From: Prorocentrum cordatum
Taxonomy: Eukaryota; Sar; Dinophyceae; Prorocentrales; Prorocentraceae
Direction of reading: 5' to 3'
NCBI GenBank assembly: GCA_963575745.1
Contig: CAUYUJ010022520.1
Span: 33,658-97,657, forward strand
Length of the DNA: 64,000 bases
Within the stretch, counting starts at the first letter, position 1. Each line of letters begins with the position of its first letter. Shown here one piece after another: positions 31,325 through 42,200 of the stretch. Position numbers and translations under genes: made by a program. The notes under the pieces were generated by a model, which did not search any database, had not been told where the DNA came from, and saw only the letters and a program-made list of their open reading frames with translations.

Positions 31325-31455
31325 GAAATTCCTTGCTTGCCTCCAGGGTGCCCTGGGTATCTTGGGTTCCAATGGTTTCGGTATGGAAAGCGTGGCGTTC
31401 CCATATCAAAGATCCATGGACGTCCTGGAGTCTCAGGGCTGGGTTCCTCGAATGG
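31325..31455 (+). repeat. Dispersed repeat D2, plus-strand copy
   Basis: Partner of 22312-22450 in opposite orientation. Confidence 0.65.
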
Positions 31456-31462
31456 TTTGAAT

Positions 31463-32175
31463 GTGCGACGACGTTGCGGCGCATTCGCGGGGACGCCCAC
31501 GCGCGCTCGCACGCTGCCAGCCGCGCAGCGAGGCGCCTTCCCGCTTGGCGCTACGCGCCGACCACCGCGCGAGCATCGTTAGCCGAGATCGCTGCCGCCG
31601 CCATGCGACGAGGCATCCCGCGCGCTTGGGCGCTGGCCATGCGCGCGCGAAATTCGAGTGGCGCCGCGCGCCCAGAGCATTGTGTCCCAAGATCGGGCCA
31701 ATCATGCGACGCGCGAGTGTTGTCCTGCGCGCGCGGTCGCTCCCCAGGCCAGCCAGGAGATCGTTCGGCACCGCGCGCCGACCCTGGCGCGAACAGCGCG
31801 GCTGCAGCTGGCGTACTCTCGGGCAGCACCCCCTTTTCCCTTCCCCCTTCCCCGCGCGGTGGCTGCAGAGCGATAGGCTTGCAGTTGCGACGCCTCTGCG
31901 CAGCGCCCGCGGGGACGCCCGCACGCAGTCGCACGCTGCCAGCCGCGCAGCGAGGCGCCGCCCCGCTCGGCGCTGCGCGCCGGCCATCGCGCGAGCACCG
32001 CTCGCAGAGAGCGCTGCCGACGCCGCGCGCCGACCCCAGCGCAATGCATTGTTTCTCTGCGATTGGGCCAACCAGGCGACGAGGGAGTCGTCGCCTGCGC
32101 GCGCGCGCGAGTTTCATCCAGGCAAACAAGGGAGCTTGCTCGGCGCCGCGCGCCGACTCTAGCGCCCACAAATTC
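31463..32175 (+). repeat. Two to three tandem GC-rich units of about 400 bp
   Basis: GGGGACGCCC, GTCGCACGCTGCCAGCCGCG and CAGCGAGGCGCC occur at about 31490 and again at about 31910. A related GCGCCGCGCGCCGAC segment recurs around 31650, 31770, 32020 and 32150. Confidence 0.65.
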
Positions 32176-32441
32176 TCGTCGCCGAGGTTGCGTCACCGTG
32201 CCACCGCGCATGGCGCGACGCGCACAAAACGCATGGCCAATGGTTTTTCGCTCGGCATTCCAATCGCGGGGCGACGATGCGATACTCATGATCTCGGAGC
32301 AATCCCCTGTGGATGCATCGCCAGCACATTCCCCTTTTTTCCCCAACCATCCTGTGGTGTTGGGTCCTCGTTTTGAAGAGACAGCGCCCCGCGTCCCAAC
32401 TTCCTTCCTCCTCTCCTCCCTCCTCCCCCTCCTTGCCTCTG
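32176..32441. other. Spacer
   Basis: No recognisable feature. It leads into the satellite with a pyrimidine-rich stretch (CTTCCTCCTCTCC). Confidence 0.4.
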
Positions 32442-33425
32442 CTCTCGGCACACCTCTCACGCGTTTCGTAGCCCCATAGGGAGCTCCACCGAAGGCCCCA
32501 GTGGGGGTGTTCGCATGCGGTTCCCCCACCCAGGGCAGCGTTTCGTGGCCCCATAGGGAGCTCCACCGAAGGCCCCACTGGAAGTGTTCGCATGCGGTTC
32601 CCCCACCCAGCGCAGCGTTTCGTGGCCCCATAGGGAGCTCCACCGAAGGCCCCACTGGGGGTGTTCGCATGCGGTTCCCCCGCCCAGGGCAGCGTTTCGT
32701 GGCCCCATAGGGAGCTCCACCGAAGGCCCCAGTGGGGGTGTTCGCATGCGGTTCCCCCACCCAGGGCAGCGTTTCGTGGCCCCATAGGGAGCTCCACCGA
32801 AGGCCCCAGAGGGGGTGTTCGCATGCGGTTCCCCCACCCAGGGCAGCGCTTCGTGGCCCCATAGGGAGCTCCACCGAAGGCCCCAGTGGGGGTGTTCGCA
32901 TGCGGTTCCCCCACCCAGGGCAGCGCTCCGTGGCCCCATAGGGAGCTCCACCGAAGGCCCCAGTGGCTGCTCTCACATGCGGTTCCCCACCCAGGGCAGC
33001 GCTTCGTGGCCCCATAGGGAGCTCCACCGAAGGCCCCAGTGGCTGTCTCGCATGCGGTTCCCCCACCCAGGGCAGCGTTTCGTGGCCCCATAGGGAGCTC
33101 CACCGAGGCCCCAGTGGCTGCTCTCGCATGCGGTTCCCCCACCCAGGGCAGCGCTTCGTGGCCCCATGGGGAGCTCCACCGAAAGCCCCCGTGGCGCAGT
33201 TCGCATGCGCTTCCCCCACCCAGGGCAGCGTTTCGTGGCACCATAGGGAGCTCCACCGAAGGCCCCAGTGGCGCAGTTCGCATGCGGTTCCCCCGCCCAG
33301 GGCAGCGTTTCGTAGCCCCATAGGGAGCTCCACCGAAGGCCCGCCCCGGTGGCGCAGTCCGCATGCGGTTCCCCCACCCAAGGCAGCGCTTCGTGGCCCC
33401 ATAGGGAGCCCCACCGAAAGCGGCA
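32442..33425 (+). repeat. 77-bp satellite, about 13 units
   Basis: The unit contains GTTTCGTGGCCCCATAGGGA, GCTCCACCGAAGGCCCC, a variable GTGGGGGTG/GTGGCTGCT patch and CGCATGCGGTTCCCCCACCC. Period 77 is not a multiple of three, so apparent frames cycle and are artefacts. The first unit begins GGCACACCTCTCACGCGTTT, which is the flank of the other satellite at 53.8-55.1 kb, so the array edge is chimeric. Confidence 0.95.
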
Positions 33426-33745
33426 CCCACAACGCGTTACCAACAATTGCTTATGGTTGGGTCTTTCGCCAGGATAATTTTCAGGGGGGGGCGTAGGGGG
33501 TCGTGTTCCAAGAAGGAACTCACTCTCAGGCGCAACCGGGGCATGGTGGGGGGCTGGGCCACGGGCATCTCTGAGCGCGCGCAGGAGCACTCCACCCCCT
33601 ACAAGCCCGAGGGGAGTGGGACACGCGCGCGCAATTCCTGTAAGCAGTATCCTGTCCACCTGTGAAATTACACGGAAAAACCTGGCATGGCATTGTCACG
33701 CCCCCCCCCAGGGGGGGCAGGTATACGCCTTCGGCCCCCCCTGAT
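33426..33745. other. Spacer
   Basis: Contains a CCCCCCCCCAGGGGGGGC inverted run near 33702-33720 and otherwise nothing recognisable. Confidence 0.4.
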
Positions 33746-34470
33746 GGCCGACCCAAGAGAGCTCCACAATGCGTTCAGACGGCACCAGGAAACCCTACGA
33801 GAGCGCCCCGGGGCTTACATCGGGATCCACAGACGGCAACAGGCACTTCCCAGGCGGCTTCGAAAAAAAACGATACGGTCCCGAGACGGGCCGAGGGCGT
33901 TCCGAGAGAGCCCAACACAGCTTTTTCACGACCAGAAAGGTTCGAATACGTCCCAAGAGGCCCTCCAGAGGGCCCCCAACGGGCAACAATCATTAAATTC
34001 CTTGCGGGAAACGTGTGCGTTTTGCATGTTCGCTTCTCTGGCTCTAACAGCGTCCAAGATGGCCCAAGGGGCCCCCGATATCGCCCCAAGAGGCCCCTAA
34101 GAGAGTCCCAAGACGGCCCAAGAGGGCTCTGAGACGGCCCAAGAGAGCCCCAAGACAGCCAAGCAGGGCCCCAAAGGGTCCCACAGGGGCCCCACAGGAG
34201 CTCCAAGAGGTCCATAGGAGGCCCCATGGACGGCCGAAGAGAGTCCCCAGAGAGCTCCAAGACGGCCCCAGCTCCCCAGGGCGGCCCAAGAGGGCCCCAG
34301 GACAGCCCAAGCGGGCCCACAGCCAGCCCAAAAGAGCCCCAAAAAGACCCCCAAGAAAGCCCAAGACGCCCCCAGGAAGCCCAAGAAAGCCCAAGAGGAC
34401 ACCCAAGGTTTCCAGAATGCGTCCAAAAGATTCCCAGGAAGCTTCCCAAGTCTTTAAGAAGTCACATCCC
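33746..34470 (-). repeat. Degenerate CCCAAGAGGGCCCC repeat with AT-rich island
   Basis: The CTCTTGGGG class in the opposite orientation. The island around 33985-34050 contains ATTAAATTCC and GCGTTTTGCATG. Confidence 0.7.
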
Positions 34471-34489
34471 CCATTGCAGATGATGCTGC

Positions 34490-34800
34490 TAAACGCGCAC
34501 AAGCCCCATTCCTGGATGGGAATGGCGCTCTCGCCCGAGCGCTGTCCACATTTCTGTCTGGGAGTCATGCTGCCAGTTGCGCGCTGGCCAAATCCTTCCA
34601 TGGAACGCGGCACCCATTCCGCAGCGCCAGCCACACCCCTGATTGACTAATGTGATGCCGCTTACTCGCACGGTTCCCACAACCCTCATGGGAGAATGGT
34701 GTTCCGCCAAAGCGCCAGCCACATCCGTTTTAAAGATGTGTGTTACCGCCCCAGCGCCGGCCGCATCCGTGCGTGAGACTGGCACTCTCGTTTGAGCCTC
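34490..34800 (+). repeat. Degenerate tandem repeat of about 43 bp
   Basis: About seven units, such as GGTGTTCCGCC, AGCGCCAGCCACATCCGTTT, TAAAGATG. The unit resembles the internal unit of repeat D1 (CTCGCCTTAGCGCCGCGCAC, ATTCGTT, TAAA). Confidence 0.6.
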
Positions 34801-34889
34801 AAGGATGTAGGTGCAAGGATCAGTCAACCATGTAGGTGCAAGGATGTTGATTATAAGGCGAATCGCAGCGAGCCTTGGAGCAGTTTGTG

Positions 34890-35200
34890 TATAAATATAT
34901 ATACATATATATGTATTCATATATATATATATATATATGTGTGTGTGCATCCCTCTCTCTCTCTCTTTTTCTCTCTCTCTCTCTCTCTCTCTTTCCCTCT
35001 CTCTCTCGCTCTCTCTCTCTCTCTCGCTCTCTCTCTCTCTCGATATAGATATATATATAGTCCTCTCTCTCTTTCTCGCTCTCTCTCTCTCTCTCTCTTT
35101 CTCTCTTTCGTTATCTCGCTCTCTCTCTCTCTCGTTCTCTGTTGTGCGCTCTCTCTCTCTCTCTCTTTCTCTCTTTCTCTCTGCTACTACCCTCATTACT
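34890..35200 (+). repeat. (TA)n then (CT)n microsatellites
   Basis: TA-rich 34890-34940, then CTCTCT with TTTC and CGAT interruptions. Confidence 0.97.
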
Positions 35201-35498
<298 letters not shown>

Positions 35499-35559
35499 CC
35501 CCCCAGCCGAGAGCGTCGTCCCCCACCTCCGTGACATCTGGGGGCAACTCCCGGTACCG

Positions 35560-36335
35560 CGCCCCCGTGCCTCCCAGGGAGACCCCAAAACGCCCCAGGA
35601 CGACCCCAAGACCCCCCCAAGGAGCCCCCAGAACGCGAAAGGACGGCCCAAGACGCTCCCAAGCAGCCCAAGACAGACCTCCGACGGCTCTCCAGGCTCC
35701 CAGGAGGCCTCCAAGAGGCCCCAAGAGAGCTCCGAGAGGCGTCCCTGGAGCGCCCGAAGAGGCCAAAATTCTTGATGTCCATTCTTTTTGTTGCGGTTTC
35801 TAGCTTTTTCGCGTTTCCGAACTCCCAACGCTCCAAGACGGCCGGAAAAGACCCCCAAGACCGCTCAAGAGCCCCCTCAGACGGCTCCAAGACGGGCCAG
35901 GAAGGCCCCAAGACGGCTCCAAGACGGCCAAAGAGCGCCCCGAGGCAGCCTAAGAGAGCCCCACGATGGCCCGAATAGCCGCCCACCAGGGGTAACGCAA
36001 ATCGACAATCCCAGCTTTCCGCTCCAAGAGGCCCCCAGGAGGCCCCAAGAGTCCCCAAAAGAGCCTGAAGAGGCCACCGAGGGCCCCGAACAGGCCCAAA
36101 AGTGGTCCCAGGGACAGAGGAGCCAAACGCCGTCCAGCACGTGGGCACAGACACCGCGAGGAAGAATAACTCATTGGCGCAGCAGTACAATACAGAGGCC
36201 AAGTTTGAGGCCATTCTTTGGCAGCATCGAACGCACAATTCGCAGCGAAACGGCGCCAGTTACGGCGAAGTGGCCTTGAGAGGCCCCCAAACAGCCCCCC
36301 AGCGGCTTCCAGCTTGCCACCCAAGAGTTCCCTGC
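35560..36335 (-). repeat. Degenerate CCCAAGAGGCCCC repeat with AT-rich island
   Basis: Same class as 33746-34470. The island is at about 35768-35825 (ATTCTTGATG, TTTTTGTTGCGG). Confidence 0.65.
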
Positions 36336-36655
36336 ACGCCTCTTAGGCCCCCCCCCCAGTTCCTGCGTGCTACATCTTAGGAGGCCCCACTTGGAAAAAA
36401 AGGAAATCCGGTGATTCGCTCTATGTTCAAGTTCATCCCGAGCCCCATCAAGACTTCGGGGTCACATTGCAATATTGTGTCGGGAATATCGTTGAACTCT
36501 CTGACGCTATCTTGGCACTCTCTTGGGTCACCTTCGTGTTCTCATGACTGCGCCTGAAACCACCGTACAAATCGAGCTCCCATGAGTTCATCTGTCCAAC
36601 CTAGCTAGAACGTCAGCGCGCACGCGCCAAGAAAGAGACAAAAGAGGAGACGACC
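36336..36655. other. Spacer
   Basis: Nothing recognised. Confidence 0.4.
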
Positions 36656-36935
36656 TCCCAAGCCTTACGAGCGCTTTGCCCCAAGGTGGCCCCAAGGTTC
36701 TCCGAGAGGTTCTCGAGGCGCCCCCCCAGATGCCTGCGGAGATTCTCGGGAAAGGTTCGCGCTTTGCCTCAAGATGGCTCAAAGGTTCCCGCAATGGTTC
36801 TCGAGGTGCCCCCCAGATGCCTTCAGAGACTCCTGGGAGGCTCCCAGGAGGCACCAAGAGTTTCCCAAGAGGCCCTGAAAGACCCCCAATACGCCGCCAA
36901 AAGGACCCCAAAGGCGTCCCAACAGTCCACGGCCT
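36656..36935 (-). repeat. Tandem units of about 110 bp (GGTTCTCGAGG type)
   Basis: GCTTTGCC-CAAG-TGGC-CAAGGTTC and GGTTCTCGAGGCGCCCCCCC recur at 36669-36735 and 36770-36822, followed by degenerate CCCAAGAGG units. Confidence 0.55.
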
Positions 36936-37224
36936 GTACACAGGAAACTTCTGACCCACAGCCCAGGCATGGCAAGTTGAAAGAAAATGAAATTCCAATA
37001 ATCCCCCTTTTCAAACTTACCCCCTGCTTATGTTTGCACAACAGACAATGACTAACGCCCCGTCACCACCGAAGAAAGATCCCAGGAAGCCTTCGAGTGC
37101 CCCAAATCATCGAACACCTAAAAAGAAAGTTATTATTTTGCGGTTTCCGCATTTCCTCTTCTATACGTTTCCTAGGTTTGCGCAGGGACTCCAAGAAGGT
37201 CGTTAGATGCACAAGGCACTTCAA
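36936..37224. other. Spacer with AT-rich island
   Basis: 37110-37180 contains AAAGAAAGTTATTATTTTGC and CCTAGGTTTGCGCAGGGACT, similar in position and composition to the other AT islands. Confidence 0.4.
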
Positions 37225-38018
37225 TAATTCTTTACGCTTCGCGTATCCCCACCAGCCCATCTCACAGCAGCAACTCTTGCGAAGCATGCCGACAGTCGTC
37301 TCTTTCAGGCGTGCGTCCGCTTGGCCCCGCATATCTCCCCTGTTCCTCCTTCCTCCCGCCTCCTTGTACATCCTCCTTGTGGGGGGAGCGGGAGAAGGAC
37401 GAGGCGGAGGAGGAGGGAGAGAAAGCGCTCCTCGTGATTTGAGTCGTTTGGGGTTTCTCGTCCTGGTGTGAGTCGTTCGGGCCCTTCTTCCTGGTGTGAG
37501 TCGTTCGGGCTCTTCGTGGTGTGAGTCGTTCGGGCTCTTCGTCCTGGTGTGAGTCGTTCGGGCTTCTCGTGGTGTGAGTTGTTCGGGCCCCTCATCCTGG
37601 TGTGAGTCGTTCGGGCCCCTCCTCCTGGTGTGACTCGTTCGGGCTCCTCGTGGTGTGAGTCGTTCGGGGCCCGCGTCGTGGTGTGAGTCGTTCGGGCTCC
37701 TCGCGGTGTGAGTCGTTCGGGCGCCTCGTCCTGGTGTGAGTCGTTCGGGCCCCTCCTTGTGGTGTGAGTCGTTCGGGCTCTTCGTGGTGTGAGTCGTTCG
37801 GGCCCCTCGTCCTGGTGTGAGTCGTTCGGGCTCCTTGTGGGGCCTCTCGGGGGCCTCTTGGAGCCTCTTGGGGCCTCTTGGGGGCCTCTGGGGGGCCTCT
37901 GGGGGGCCTCTGGGGGGCCTCGTGGGGCCTCAGGGGGCCTCTTGGGGGCCTCTTGGGGGGCTCTTGGGGCCTCTTGGGGGCCTCTTGGGGGCCTCTTTGA
38001 GGCCTCTTGGGAGGCTCC
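37225..38018 (+). repeat. Repeat D4, left part, interrupted by RE5
   Basis: Nearly identical to 57085-57828. It opens ATTCTTTACGCTTCGCGTAT, has tandem GGTGTGAGTCGTTCGGGC units (about 27 bp) from 37465, then GGGGCCTCTTGG units. Its last 18 bases (38001-38018) are the 5' copy of the RE5 target-site duplication. Confidence 0.9.
38001..38018 (+). repeat. RE5 target-site duplication, 5' copy
   Basis: GGCCTCTTGGGAGGCTCC, identical to 45336-45353 on the far side of RE5. Confidence 0.9.
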
Positions 38019-38039
38019 CCGTAGCCATTTTGGCTCAAG
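38019..38039 (+). other. DinoSL spliced-leader relic at the RE5 5' end
   Basis: Reads CCGTAGCC then ATTTTGGCTCAAG, the dinoflagellate spliced leader without its variable first base. It lies exactly between the target-site duplication and an ATG at 38040. The leader is added to mRNA by trans-splicing, so its presence in DNA means the inserted copy came from a mature trans-spliced RNA. Confidence 0.93.
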
Positions 38040-38143
38040 ATGGTGTGCTCGGGAGGCTTTCAGCCTCCGTGCATTCACGAGAGCTGCCGCTGCAGCAACC
38101 TCCAGTGCCCTTGTGGGCTCGTGTCGGCGCGTGGGGCGCACCG

Positions 38144-39226
38144 ATGGCGGGCGGCGAGAACGACTGGGAGGTCAAGGGCGGCGGTCGGCGCAACAAGAAG
38201 CAGAAGCCGTCTCTGGTGTGGACTGTCGGAGGCAAAGGCGGTGGCTCGTCCTGGGTGGGGGCGGGCCCGAGTGACTCATGGACGTGCGGGACATGCGGTA
38301 CAGGTGCGAATTGGAGTACGCGTACGTCCTGCCGTGCCTGTGGCGCGGGTCGCCCTGGGTACAAAGGCAAGGGCAAGGTCACTTCCACGCCTGAGATGGG
38401 GCAGTGGTTCCGCACCTCCTTCCCACCGGTGGCGGCCAGGCCTTGGCGTGCGGCCGCGGAGGCCAAGGCGCCTACGGCTTTGCAAAAGCTGGAGGAACGC
38501 AGGAAGGTCCTGGTCCAGTGCGCCAAGGACTGGGGGGGTGACGCGCCTCACCTCGACCAGGCGGTGGCCGACATCGACAGGCAGATCCAGGACGCCAAGG
38601 CGGAGCGCACGCAGGCGAAGCCGTTGTCTGGACAGCTGCGAGAGGCACAGGTCCAGCTGGGGCAGATCGACAAGCAGCTTGAGCGCTTGGCCGAGACCGA
38701 GAGGAAGGCCAACCAGATGCTGCTCGAGGTCAAGAAGGAGAGGGATGAGGCTGCGAAGCGCAAGGAGGAGCTGGCGACCACGATCCTGGAGCTCCAGGGG
38801 AAGATTGCGGTGGCGGGCCCAGCGGCCCCAGCCTCGAACCTCGACGTCATCCGAGTGCAGTTGGAGTGAATCGCCAAGTCCGTCGGCAGTGACATCCAGT
38901 CCCTCGGCCTCAATTTCGCCACGCTCGAGTCCCTCCTGGAGGCCAAGGCTAAGGAAGGGGCAGCAAAGGCTGAGGCTGCTGATACTGGTGCTGCTAAGCA
39001 GCCTGGTCAGGCTGACGACGGGGGCGGACCAGAAGACGAACCCATGGGAGACATCGCGGGGGCTGAGGAGTTGCCACCAGGTGTCACCGAGACTGAACGT
39101 AAGTGGATCAACGGGCAGGAGCCAGTGCCCGACCAGGAGGAGAACCCGCACTTGTTCAAGCGGTACCAAGAGGTGCTCATGTCGGTGCACTCCTGCCAGT
39201 TGGCCAAGAGGCAGCGGAAAGGGTAG
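38144..39226 (+). pseudogene. RE5 ORF1, zinc finger and coiled coil, with one TGA
   Basis: Starts M-A-G-G-E-N-D-W in a good context; about 360 residues if read through. A four-cysteine finger (W-T-C-G-T-C-G, then C-R-A-C-G-A) at about residues 46-66 resembles the RanBP2 type and RE3 ORF1. A long coiled coil (L-E-E-R-R-K-V-L, then Q-L-E-R-L-A-E-T-E-R-K-A) spans about 110-225. TGA at 38867-38869 follows V-Q-L-E, but the same frame continues with I-A-K-S-V-G-S-D-I-Q-S-L-G and an acidic C-terminal part to TAG at 39224-39226. So it is a single nonsense change, or readthrough. The likely role is RNA binding and multimerisation (inferred). Confidence 0.72.
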
Positions 39227-42200
39227 CTTGCCGTGCGACCTCTTGTTCCTGGTGCTCAATGGGACCCACCTCGGCTACCCCGAGTCGCCGTGGAGAGGCG
39301 CGGTCCAGGTGCAGCTGCGCCAGAGCGGGAAGACCCTCCCTTGGGACGACAGCCGCTGGAACCCTGAGGGGTGGGAGGCGGAGTTCGGGGGGAGCGAGAG
39401 TGAAGGGCACCGACGTGACGTAGTGCAGATGGATGATGAGTGTGGCGGACGCGGAGCAGCGGGAGCCAGCCAGAGGGCGGGAAGCGTGGCCAGGTCCACG
39501 CCCGCGGGGCCTGTGCGCGGCCCACGGCCTGCGGCATTGGCGAGGAGTGAGCACGGTGTCTTGAGGGCGGGAAGTGTGGCCAGGTCCACGCCCGCGAGGC
39601 CGTTGCGCGGCTTCGTGCCTGCGGCGACGGCGAGGAGTCAGGGGGCAGACTCGGGCCAGTGGCGAGGATACGCGAGGGTCCTGCACGACCACCGCATGAT
39701 GAGGCTCCTGGTTGACAAGGCGAATGACGACAAGCAGGTGGTCATTGTGTGGACTTTCAACGGCTCGGGATGGGGAACCATCAGAGAGAAGCTCTTGGAG
39801 AAGAAGGTGGGGCAGCAGAAGCACATCTACGCCTTCCAGGAGCACCGCCTGAAAGAGGACCAGTGGGCTGGAGTTACCCACAGTTTGCGTCAGAGAGGCT
39901 ACCAAGTTGGTGGAGCGGAGGCGGTGCCCACGCTGAGCCCCATGGGTGAGCCAGGAACCTCTGCAGGAGTGGGAATCGCTGTGCCGAACAGGATTGGCAT
40001 GGCGTACGTGTGTGGGCAGACCAGCTGGGATTGGTCCCCCAAAGGATCCCCAGGAAGAGCTGCAGCGGCATGGGTAGCAGTAGGTAGAGGCGGCATCGTG
40101 GTGGCGACGGTGTACCTGTGGACGGCCGAGCAGATGTCGCGGCGGAACAGGGGGCTGATGGACCACGTGTTGGGGAAGCTGCACGAGCTCAACATGCCGT
40201 GGGTGTTGTGCGGGGACTTCCAGAATGCCCCTGCCGCCCTGGCGGGTTTGGATTCGATCAAGCTCATTGGCGCGACGCTGGTGGCCCCCTCTGCCGCGAG
40301 CGGAACTTGTCGGTCTGCGAGTGGATGTTCCACAATAGACTATTTCGTAGTATCGAGGGAGTTGGCAGGCCAAGTGGGAAAGGTGGCCATCCACGAGTCT
40401 TGGCCTTCGGCGCCGCACAAGCCGGTGGGGATCACGCTCGACCTGAGGCCGCAGGAGAGGAAGGAGCGGATTCTCATCACGCCGAAGAAGTTGGAAGGAA
40501 TCAGCATCGGGTGCGCGCCTGAGCCGCCCCTATACGACGAGGTGGGGGTTTTCAGCGACGTGACGGTGGCGACCAGGACCTGGGCTTCCTTCGTGGGCAA
40601 GCTGGAGCGCGAGGCTTTCGCGCTGCGGGGGCTGGAGTGGCACCCCAGGCATGAGTGCGCAGGGCGTGCGGACCCACCGCGCTGGAAAGAGAGAGCGATC
40701 CTCAGAGGAGGCGGCAACCACCCAGCCCCGCAAGGAGACGCTCTGTGGTGGCGGTGGCTCGCGCGCACTTTGCAGACCCTGGCGGGGAACTACGAGAGGC
40801 TCAGGTCGTCTTCGGGCAGTGCCCGTGCGCGCCAGGAGCGGTGCATGATAGCTAGTGATCTGGAGGAACGCTTCAGGAGCGTGAGCCACGAGTTCAGGTG
40901 TGAGCTGGTCGGCGAGGAGAAGGAGCGGTGGAAAGAAAGGTGCACCCTGCTGGCGAAAGGGCGCTGGCGAGGTGCTGACCAGAAAGCCAGCCTGGACGCG
41001 ATGATCCTGGAGGCCAAGGAGCGGTCCAAGCGGGAGGACCAGGCCCTGATAAATGAAAGAAGGAGGCAGTGGGCTGCGAAGCTGGAGGAGGCTGCGAAAG
41101 GAGCAGCGGGCGGACTCCACAGAATCAGCAAACCAGTGGACATTTGGAGGCCGAGGAGGGCGAGTACACCCCAAGCTTCTGCAGACCCGTTGCGGGCAGC
41201 GGAAGCGGCCCTGGGGGAGTGGAACGCAGTCTGGAAGGTGAACGACCCGATGCAGGAGCAGGAGCGGCGGTGGGAGACGGAGCCGCGTCAGGAGTTGCCT
41301 GAGTTCACTGAGGACGACTTGGCCAAGTTAAAGAAAGTGGCGCGCACCTTCAAGAAAAAGACAGCACAAGGAGTGGACCGCTGGCACCCCGCCATGCTGC
41401 AAGGGGCTTCGGACGCAGCGCACTGGACGCTCCTGCAGATCCTGAGGGAGGTGGAGCGCACGCTCGTCTGGCCGCTGCATGCAGCCACGGTCATTTTCTT
41501 CCTGATCCCGAAGAGCGTAGCGGTCGATCGTGCCATCGGCCTCCTCCCGACCCTGGTGAGGGTGTGGGAGATCATGAGGGAGCCCTACATGATCGAGTGG
41601 GCCAAGGCGAACCAGCGCTCTTGGGATTGCACGGCTTTCGGCAAGGCGGCGGAGGACGCGGCTTGGGAGGTTCTCCTCGCCAACGAGGGCGACGAGGTGC
41701 AGGATTCGGACCCGCGCACCCTAGCGACGGTGACGGCCATCCTCGACCTGGTCAAGGCGTTCGAGAGGGTGAGCTTGCATGTGCTGTGGGAGCGTGGTAA
41801 GGCCATGGGCTTCAATACGGGGGTGCTGGCGGTGGTGCGCTCCTACTTTGCCATGGCGAGGCGAGTCAACACGGGGGAGGCCATCTCGGAGGAGACGAGG
41901 ACAGTGGCTACGATCATCGCGGGCAGCAAGTTCTCGGTGGGTTTCCTCAAGATGGTCATACAGGACACGATTGACGGTTTGGTTGTGGAGTACCCGCTGG
42001 TGCAATGGAGGATGTATGTTGACGATTTGTGCCTCAAGCAGCGAGGGGCGCAGCAGTGGATCGTGGACAGCTTCCCGTCCGTTGTGGACGACAGCGTGGA
42101 CGGCTTCGCGGCCTTGGGGCTCGAGTTCTCCCTGGGCGACCAGGGCAAGGGGGCGGTCATGGCCAGCACCAAGTGGCTGAGACAGGCTCTCAAGCAGGAT

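Noticed and set aside
31463-32175. Arg/Ala-rich proteins on both strands
   Set aside because: Tandem GC-rich repeat open in most frames; no conserved motif.
32442-33425. Repeat protein encoded by the 77-bp array
   Set aside because: Period 77 shifts frame every unit; open frames appear on both strands from composition only.
38040-39200. N-terminal 390 residues of the 2400-codon frame as a real protein
   Set aside because: It overlaps ORF1, which has clear finger and coiled-coil features. The overlapping frame is Arg/Ser-rich and looks like a GC shadow. Kept only as a finding.
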